Shown here one piece after another: positions 58,378-64,000 of a DNA stretch of 64,000 bases; position 1 is the stretch's first letter, and each line of letters opens with the position of its first letter. The stretch spans positions 124,001 through 188,000 of the forward strand of contig NZ_PXXX01000008.1 in NCBI RefSeq assembly GCF_003367505.1. Direction: 5' to 3'. The stretch is from Lysinibacillus capsici. Lineage in GTDB: Bacteria; Bacillota; Bacilli; Bacillales_A; Planococcaceae. Position numbers and translations under genes: made by a program. The notes beneath the pieces are model-generated. The model ran no database searches and had not been told where the DNA came from. It was given only the letters and a program-made list of their open reading frames with translations.

Positions 58378-58422
58378 ATTGAAGGTTGATAGTTAACTGT
58401 CTGTACTTCGGAGGATATGTAA

Positions 58423-58671
58423 ATGTCTTATGATAAAGTAAGGGCTAGTCAAACAATCATAGGTACAAAGCAAGCAGTAAAAGCAATGCGAGCTGGTTCA
58501 GTGAAAGAACTTTTTGTGGCACTTGATGCAGACAATTGGGTAACCGATTCGGCCATATCTTTCGCGAGAGAAATCGGTATACCAGTTATTCTTGTTGAGT
58601 CCAAAAAGGAACTGGGCAAAGCCTGTGGAATCCATGTTGGAGCTGCGGTAGTTGCGATTACTGTAGAGTAG
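58423..58671 (+). CDS. ybxF: L7Ae-family kink-turn-binding protein YbxF
   Basis: The 82-residue L7Ae/L30e-fold protein ([25 protein letters not shown] and [18 protein letters not shown]) binds kink-turn RNA; its physiological role is unclear. It is the first gene of the str operon, with CGGAGG before the ATG. Confidence 0.92.
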   Translation: MSYDKVRASQTIIGTKQAVKAMRAGSVKELFVALDADNWVTDSAISFAREIGIPVILVESKKELGKACGIHVGAAVVAITVE

Positions 58672-58770
58672 TTTTTGTGTAAAATGCACAAAGACTTTGT
58701 TTTTACCCAAAAAATGAACCACCTGGATGTGTGGTATTAAAAAAAGAAGGAATGAAGGGAGGAAAAATCG

Positions 58771-59190
58771 ATGCCTACAATTAACCAATTGGTACGTAAG
58801 CCTCGTAAATCTAAAATCACGAAATCAAATTCACCAGCGTTAAACAAAGGATATAACTCATTTAAAAAATCTTTAACTGATGTTAAATCTCCACAAAAAC
58901 GTGGTGTTTGTACTCGTGTAGGTACAATGACGCCTAAAAAACCAAACTCAGCGTTACGTAAATACGCTCGTGTACGTTTAACTAACCAAATCGAGGTTAC
59001 AGCGTACATTCCTGGTGAAGGCCACAACTTACAAGAGCACAGTGTTGTTCTTATCCGTGGCGGTCGTGTAAAAGACTTACCGGGTGTTCGTTACCATATC
59101 GTTCGTGGTGCTCTTGATACTGCTGGTGTAAACGGTCGTATGCAATCACGTTCTTTATACGGTACAAAACGCCCTAAAGAAAAAAAATAA
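58771..59190 (+). CDS. rpsL: 30S ribosomal protein S12
   Basis: The 139-residue protein has [13 protein letters not shown] and [21 protein letters not shown], where the streptomycin-contact lysine is unchanged, and [20 protein letters not shown]. It lies in the decoding centre. GGGAGG precedes the ATG. Confidence 0.98.
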   Translation: MPTINQLVRKPRKSKITKSNSPALNKGYNSFKKSLTDVKSPQKRGVCTRVGTMTPKKPNSALRKYARVRLTNQIEVTAYIPGEGHNLQEHSVVLIRGGRVKDLPGVRYHIVRGALDTAGVNGRMQSRSLYGTKRPKEKK

Positions 59191-59234
59191 TTTAAATCCC
59201 ACTATATATTTACTCAATGAAAGGAGGAAAACAC

Positions 59235-59705
59235 ATGCCTCGTAAAGGTCCTGTTTCCAAACGTGACGTGTTACCAGATCCAATTTATAATTCAAAACTA
59301 GTAACTCGTTTAATCAATAAAATGATGATTGATGGTAAAAGAGGTACTTCTCAAAAGATTTTATACGGTGCGTTCGAACTAGTTAAAGAACGTTCTGGTC
59401 AAGATCCAATCGAAGTATTCGAAGCTGCTCTAAATAACGTAATGCCAGTTCTTGAAGTACGTGCTCGCCGTGTTGGTGGTTCTAACTACCAAGTACCAGT
59501 TGAAGTACGCCCAGAACGTCGTACAACTTTAGGTCTTCGTTACCTAGTTAACTATTCTCGTCTTCGTGGTGAAAAAACTATGGAAGAGCGTTTAGCTAAC
59601 GAAATCCTTGATGCTTCTAACAACACTGGTGCATCAGTTAAGAAACGTGAAGATATGCACAAAATGGCAGAAGCGAACAAAGCATTCGCTCACTACCGTT
59701 GGTAA
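59235..59705 (+). CDS. rpsG: 30S ribosomal protein S7
   Basis: The 156-residue protein begins [15 protein letters not shown] and has [19 protein letters not shown]. It binds the head of the 30S subunit. ATG 59235 lies after AAAGGAGG; the upstream ATG at 59217 overlaps that site. Confidence 0.97.
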   Translation: MPRKGPVSKRDVLPDPIYNSKLVTRLINKMMIDGKRGTSQKILYGAFELVKERSGQDPIEVFEAALNNVMPVLEVRARRVGGSNYQVPVEVRPERRTTLGLRYLVNYSRLRGEKTMEERLANEILDASNNTGASVKKREDMHKMAEANKAFAHYRW

Positions 59706-59747
59706 TCTAAACATAGCATAAGCCCAATATGGAAGGAGAAATACCTA

Positions 59748-61826
59748 ATGAAACGCGAATTCTCACTAGAGAATACTCGTAATATTGGGATCATGGCTCA
59801 CATTGATGCTGGTAAAACAACAACAACTGAGCGTATCCTTTATTACACAGGTAAGATTCACAAAATCGGTGAAACTCATGAAGGCGCTTCTCAAATGGAC
59901 TGGATGGAGCAAGAGCAAGAACGTGGTATCACAATCACTTCTGCTGCGACAACAGCTCAATGGAAAGGCAACCGCGTAAACATCATCGATACTCCTGGAC
60001 ACGTAGACTTCACTGTAGAAGTAGAACGTTCTTTACGTGTACTTGACGGCGCAGTAACTGTACTTGATGCTCAATCTGGTGTTGAACCTCAAACAGAAAC
60101 TGTATGGCGTCAAGCTACAACTTACGGTGTACCACGTATCGTATTCATTAACAAAATGGATAAAATGGGTGCAGATTTCCTATATTCTGTAGGTACTTTA
60201 CACGAGCGTTTACAAGCAAATGCTCATCCAATCCAATTACCAATTGGTGCGGAAGATGAGTTCAAAGCAATTATTGACCTAGTTGAAATGGATGTAACTT
60301 ACTACGATAACGAAGAAGGTACAGCATTACGTGAAGGTCAACCAATTCCTGAAGAATTCCAAGCGCAAGCTGAAGAATACCGTGAGAAGTTAATCGAAGC
60401 AATCGCTGAAGTTAACGAAGAAATCATGGAAAAATACTTTGCTGGTGAAGAAATTACAAAAGAAGAGCTTAAAGCGGCTATCCGTAAAGCGACAATCGCT
60501 GTAGAATTCTACCCAGTAATCTGTGGTACAGCATTCAAACACAAAGGTGTTCGTAAAATGCTTGACGCAGTTATCGATTACTTACCATCACCAGTTGATG
60601 TACCAGCTATTAAAGGTACAACTCCAGATGGTGATGAAACTGAACGTCCATCATCAGACGAAGCGCCATTCTCAGCTTTAGCATTTAAAGTTATGACTGA
60701 CCCATTCGTAGGTAAATTAACGTTCTTCCGTGTGTACTCTGGTGTTCTTGAATCAGGTTCATACGTACAAAACTCTTCAAAAGGTAAACGTGAACGTGTA
60801 GGTCGTATCCTACAAATGCACGCTAACAGCCGTGAAGAGATTTCAAAAGTATTTGCTGGTGATATCGCAGCTGCTGTAGGTCTTAAAGATACAACAACTG
60901 GTGACACTCTTTGTGAAGAGAAAAACCTTGTTATCCTTGAGTCTATGGAGTTCCCAGAACCAGTTATCTCTCTTTCTGTAGAACCAAAATCAAAAGCTGA
61001 CCAAGATAAAATGGGTCAAGCTTTACAAAAACTACAAGAAGAAGATCCAACATTCCGTGCACATACAGACCAAGAAACTGGTCAAACAATTATCTCAGGT
61101 ATGGGTGAGCTTCACCTTGATATCTTAGTTGATCGTATGCGCCGTGAATTTAAAGTAGAAGCTAACGTAGGTGCTCCAATGGTATCTTACCGTGAAACAT
61201 TCCGTGGCTCTGCTCAAGTTCAAGGTAAATTCACTCGTCAATCAGGTGGTCGTGGTCAATACGGTGACGTATGGATCGAGTTCTCTCCAAATGAAGAGGG
61301 TAAAGGCTTTGAATTCGAAAATGCTATCGTTGGTGGTGTAGTACCACGTGAATATATTCCAGCTGTAGAAGCAGGTCTTCGTGACTCGCTTGACCGCGGT
61401 GTAATCGCTGGTTACCCATTAATCGACATCAAAGCGAAATTATTCGATGGTTCATACCATGATGTTGACTCAAACGAAATGGCATTTAAAATCGCTGCAT
61501 CAATGGCACTTAAAGCTGCTGCATCAAAATGTAGTCCAGTTCTTTTAGAGCCTATGATGAAAGTTGAAGTTGTAATTCCTGAAGAATATCTTGGTGATAT
61601 CATGGGTAACATCACTTCTCGCCGTGGTCGCGTAGAAGGTATGGAAGCTCGCGGTAACGCTCAAGTTGTTCGTGCGATGGTTCCACTTTCAGAAATGTTT
61701 GGATATGCAACAACTTTACGTTCTGCAACGCAAGGTCGTGGTGTATTCTCAATGGTATTCGATCATTATGAAGAAGTACCAAAATCAATCTCTGAAGATA
61801 TCATCAAAAAAAATAAAGGTGAATAA
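59748..61826 (+). CDS. fusA: Elongation factor G
   Basis: The 692-residue translocase GTPase has G1 [10 protein letters not shown] (about 18-27), [12 protein letters not shown]3 DTPGHVDF, G4 NKMD, and the domain IV loop with [14 protein letters not shown]. It is in standard position after rpsG. GGAAGGAG precedes the ATG. Confidence 0.97.
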   Translation: MKREFSLENTRNIGIMAHIDAGKTTTTERILYYTGKIHKIGETHEGASQMDWMEQEQERGITITSAATTAQWKGNRVNIIDTPGHVDFTVEVERSLRVLDGAVTVLDAQSGVEPQTETVWRQATTYGVPRIVFINKMDKMGADFLYSVGTLHERLQANAHPIQLPIGAEDEFKAIIDLVEMDVTYYDNEEGTALREGQPIPEEFQAQAEEYREKLIEAIAEVNEEIMEKYFAGEEITKEELKAAIRKATIAVEFYPVICGTAFKHKGVRKMLDAVIDYLPSPVDVPAIKGTTPDGDETERPSSDEAPFSALAFKVMTDPFVGKLTFFRVYSGVLESGSYVQNSSKGKRERVGRILQMHANSREEISKVFAGDIAAAVGLKDTTTGDTLCEEKNLVILESMEFPEPVISLSVEPKSKADQDKMGQALQKLQEEDPTFRAHTDQETGQTIISGMGELHLDILVDRMRREFKVEANVGAPMVSYRETFRGSAQVQGKFTRQSGGRGQYGDVWIEFSPNEEGKGFEFENAIVGGVVPREYIPAVEAGLRDSLDRGVIAGYPLIDIKAKLFDGSYHDVDSNEMAFKIAASMALKAAASKCSPVLLEPMMKVEVVIPEEYLGDIMGNITSRRGRVEGMEARGNAQVVRAMVPLSEMFGYATTLRSATQGRGVFSMVFDHYEEVPKSISEDIIKKNKGE

Positions 61827-61855
61827 TTGAAATTTCATCTTGCATAAAGTATAAC
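61827..61855 (+). promoter_or_regulatory. Internal promoter of tufA
   Basis: TTGAAA (61827-61832), a 17-bp spacer and TATAAC (61850-61855), just after the fusA stop codon. It allows extra EF-Tu expression. Confidence 0.7.
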
Positions 61856-61962
61856 TAATTTGTAAGCTATGATTGCAGGATAGGGGATGGGCCCGTTCTC
61901 TATCAGCATTCATTCTATAAATTTTAAATCTAAAACATACAATTTTGAGGAGGCAATCTCTA

Positions 61963-63150
61963 ATGGCTAAAGAAAAATTTGACCGTTCTAAAACGCATGC
62001 TAACATTGGTACAATCGGACACGTTGACCATGGTAAAACTACTTTAACTGCTGCAATCGCTACAGTTCTTTCTAAAAAAATGGGTGGTACAGCTAAATCT
62101 TACGCTGATATCGATAACGCTCCAGAAGAAAAAGAACGTGGTATCACAATCAATACTTCTCACGTAGAATACGAAACTGAAACTCGTCACTATGCACACG
62201 TTGACTGCCCAGGACACGCTGACTATGTTAAAAACATGATCACTGGTGCTGCTCAAATGGACGGCGGTATCTTAGTAGTATCTGCTGCTGACGGCCCAAT
62301 GCCACAAACTCGTGAACACATCCTTTTATCTCGTCAAGTAGGTGTTCCATACTTAGTAGTATTCATGAACAAATGTGATATGGTTGACGACGAAGAATTA
62401 TTAGAATTAGTAGAAATGGAAATCCGTGACCTACTATCTGAATATGACTTCCCAGGTGACGATATTCCTGTAATCAAAGGTTCTGCTCTTAAAGCTCTTG
62501 AAGGTGAACCAGAATGGGAAGAAAAAATCGTTGAATTAATGGACGCTGTAGATTCTTACATCCCAACTCCAGAACGTCAAACTGACAAACCATTCATGAT
62601 GCCAGTAGAGGACGTATTCTCTATTACTGGTCGTGGTACAGTTGCAACTGGCCGTGTTGAACGTGGTCAAGTTAAAGTTGGTGACGTAGTTGAAATCATC
62701 GGTATCGCTGAAGAAGCTAAATCTACTACTGTAACTGGTGTAGAAATGTTCCGTAAATTATTAGACTATGCTGAAGCTGGTGACAACATCGGTGCTTTAC
62801 TACGTGGTGTTGCTCGTGAAGAAATCCAACGTGGTCAAGTATTAGCTAAACCAGGTTCAATTACTCCACACACTAACTTCAAAGCTGAAGTTTACGTTTT
62901 ATCAAAAGAAGAGGGTGGCCGTCATACTCCATTCTTCTCTAACTACCGTCCTCAGTTCTACTTCCGTACAACTGACGTAACAGGTATCTGTAACTTACCA
63001 GAAGGCGTTGAAATGGTAATGCCTGGTGATAACATCGAAATGACAGTTGAACTTATCGCTCCAATCGCTCTTGAAGAAGGTACTAAATTCTCTATCCGTG
63101 AGGGTGGCCGTACTGTAGGCGCTGGCGTAGTTGCTTCTATCCAAAAATAA
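61963..63150 (+). CDS. tufA: Elongation factor Tu
   Basis: The 395-residue GTPase has G1 [27 protein letters not shown] and the tRNA-binding domains 2 and 3 ending [12 protein letters not shown] 61963 is preceded by GAGGAGG; the longer frame from 61945 crosses it. Codon use here, as in the ribosomal genes, is strongly biased toward A/T-ending favoured codons, matching high expression. Confidence 0.98.
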   Translation: MAKEKFDRSKTHANIGTIGHVDHGKTTLTAAIATVLSKKMGGTAKSYADIDNAPEEKERGITINTSHVEYETETRHYAHVDCPGHADYVKNMITGAAQMDGGILVVSAADGPMPQTREHILLSRQVGVPYLVVFMNKCDMVDDEELLELVEMEIRDLLSEYDFPGDDIPVIKGSALKALEGEPEWEEKIVELMDAVDSYIPTPERQTDKPFMMPVEDVFSITGRGTVATGRVERGQVKVGDVVEIIGIAEEAKSTTVTGVEMFRKLLDYAEAGDNIGALLRGVAREEIQRGQVLAKPGSITPHTNFKAEVYVLSKEEGGRHTPFFSNYRPQFYFRTTDVTGICNLPEGVEMVMPGDNIEMTVELIAPIALEEGTKFSIREGGRTVGAGVVASIQK

Positions 63151-63170
63151 TTTTAGCTCTTGCTAATTCC

Positions 63171-63209
63171 AAACCAATCTGTAGGGACGCCTACAGATTG
63201 GTTTTTTGT
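63171..63209 (+). terminator. Terminator of the str operon
   Basis: A perfect 14-bp stem AACCAATCTGTAGG / CCTACAGATTGGTT with loop GACG, followed by T6. Confidence 0.93.
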
Positions 63210-63308
63210 GTTAAAATAAAGAAAAATTAGAGTTTTAATTAGTGTATGTGTACATAACCACAAGCATGTCCTCTAGCGTAAATAATTAAAGGGAAAGGGG
63301 AACTAAGT

Positions 63309-63989
63309 ATGGACATGAAAATTTTGCTGATTGAAGATGATCCTTCTATTTTTAGCATGATTCAAGAACGTTTTGAGCAGTGGTCACTAAACGTGGTCGG
63401 ACCTAAAAATTTTCAGAAGGTGATGGATGACTTTATAGAGGAGAAGCCCCATCTCGTGCTAATCGATATTCAATTGCCTGCCTATGACGGCTTTCATTGG
63501 TGTCGTGAAATTCGTCATTTATCCAAAGTGCCAATCCTTTTTCTTTCTTCCCGAGATCACCCGATGGATATGGTGATGGCTATGCAAATGGGGGCTGATG
63601 ATTTTATTCAAAAGCCTTTTCATATGGAAGTTTTACTCGCAAAAGCACAGGCTATTTTACGTAGAACCTATGATTACGTTGAAGAAAAAATGGATGTTAC
63701 ACGTTTTAACGATGCCATAATTGATTATGCGAGAAGTGAAATTATGTATAATGGTGCCATTGCTTCTTTAACAAAAAATGAACTTTTTATTTTAAGAATA
63801 TTAGTGGAGCAGGCTAATCATATCGTTTCAAGAGACGAGCTAATGAGAAAACTATGGGATGACGAACGTTTCGTAAACGATAATACTTTGTCTGTAAACG
63901 TTAATCGGTTACGTACAAAGCTAGAGGATATTGGTTTACATGAGGTAATACTAACAAAAAAGGGACTTGGTTATATGGCAGTATGCTGA
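63309..63989 (+). CDS. OmpR-family response regulator (BceR/GraR-like)
   Basis: The 226-residue protein has a receiver domain with Asp10-Asp11, phospho-acceptor Asp53 (LVLIDIQLP) and QKPF, then a winged-helix domain (about 130-225) with SLTKNELFILRILVEQANHIVSRDELMRKLW. It resembles BceR-type regulators of antimicrobial-peptide ABC transporters, an assignment by general likeness. AAAGGGGA lies 6 bp before the ATG. The gene ends 11 bp before the window edge, so a kinase gene would lie outside. It carries its own transcription unit after the str operon terminator. Confidence 0.88.
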   Translation: MDMKILLIEDDPSIFSMIQERFEQWSLNVVGPKNFQKVMDDFIEEKPHLVLIDIQLPAYDGFHWCREIRHLSKVPILFLSSRDHPMDMVMAMQMGADDFIQKPFHMEVLLAKAQAILRRTYDYVEEKMDVTRFNDAIIDYARSEIMYNGAIASLTKNELFILRILVEQANHIVSRDELMRKLWDDERFVNDNTLSVNVNRLRTKLEDIGLHEVILTKKGLGYMAVC

Positions 63990-64000
63990 GGGATGTGAGG

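Noticed and set aside
1-64000. CRISPR arrays, insertion sequences, prophage or integrative elements
   Set aside because: No regularly spaced direct repeats, transposase or integrase reading frames, or att-like duplications were found on either strand.

Overview
The window is chromosomal DNA of a low-GC, endospore-forming Bacillota. The gene order, the start-codon habits (many GTG and TTG starts behind strong Shine-Dalgarno sequences), SigH, HemAT, CtsR/McsAB/ClpC and the NusG to EF-Tu block fit a Bacillaceae/Planococcaceae member, most likely Lysinibacillus or a close relative. The genus is inferred from general resemblance, not from a search. No transposase, integrase, prophage, CRISPR array or rRNA gene was seen.

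Layout. (1) 1-2.1 kb: a two-gene RNA-repair cassette (a polynucleotide kinase fused to an HD phosphohydrolase, plus a small RNA ligase), followed by a truncated tRNA-like sequence ending in CCA and a terminator. (2) 2.1-6.9 kb: a CofE-like ligase divergent from a LysR regulator, a second LysR regulator divergent from a YeiH-type exporter, and an IsdG-type heme monooxygenase behind a Fur-box-like sequence. (3) 6.9-12.6 kb: an OmpR-type two-component system next to a VTC-domain / DUF4956 / CotH-kinase operon. Both promoters carry the same 11-bp-spaced CTGACAT direct repeat at the same distance from the -10 box. (4) 13.2-18.4 kb: a complete livJHMGF branched-chain amino acid ABC transporter with a perfect CodY box before livH and a near-match over the livJ promoter. 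(5) 18.4-30 kb: mixed metabolic and housekeeping genes, namely a cupin, a pseudouridine synthase, an acetaldehyde dehydrogenase with its DUF779 partner, a second aldehyde dehydrogenase, a thioesterase, HemAT, CorA, methyltransferases and small membrane proteins.

(6) 30-63.2 kb: the conserved ctsR-to-tufA superblock. It runs ctsR-mcsA-mcsB-clpC-radA-yacL-ispD-cysE-ispF-gltX-[Cys T-box]-cysS-mrnC-rlmB-yacP-sigH-rpmG-secE-nusG-rplK-rplA-[L10 leader]-rplJ-rplL-rsmC-like-rpoB-rpoC-ybxF-rpsL-rpsG-fusA-tufA. It differs from the Bacillus subtilis order in that disA is missing after radA (a strong Shine-Dalgarno and a 13-codon stub remain), cysE lies between ispD and ispF, and there are extra terminators between secE and nusG and between rpoB and rpoC. 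(7) The window ends in a second OmpR-family response regulator placed directly after tufA.

The most unusual part is the first 2.1 kb, where RNA end-healing and sealing enzymes are followed at once by a degenerate tRNA-like RNA. The clearest new regulatory inference is the shared direct-repeat operator linking the two-component system to the VTC/CotH operon.
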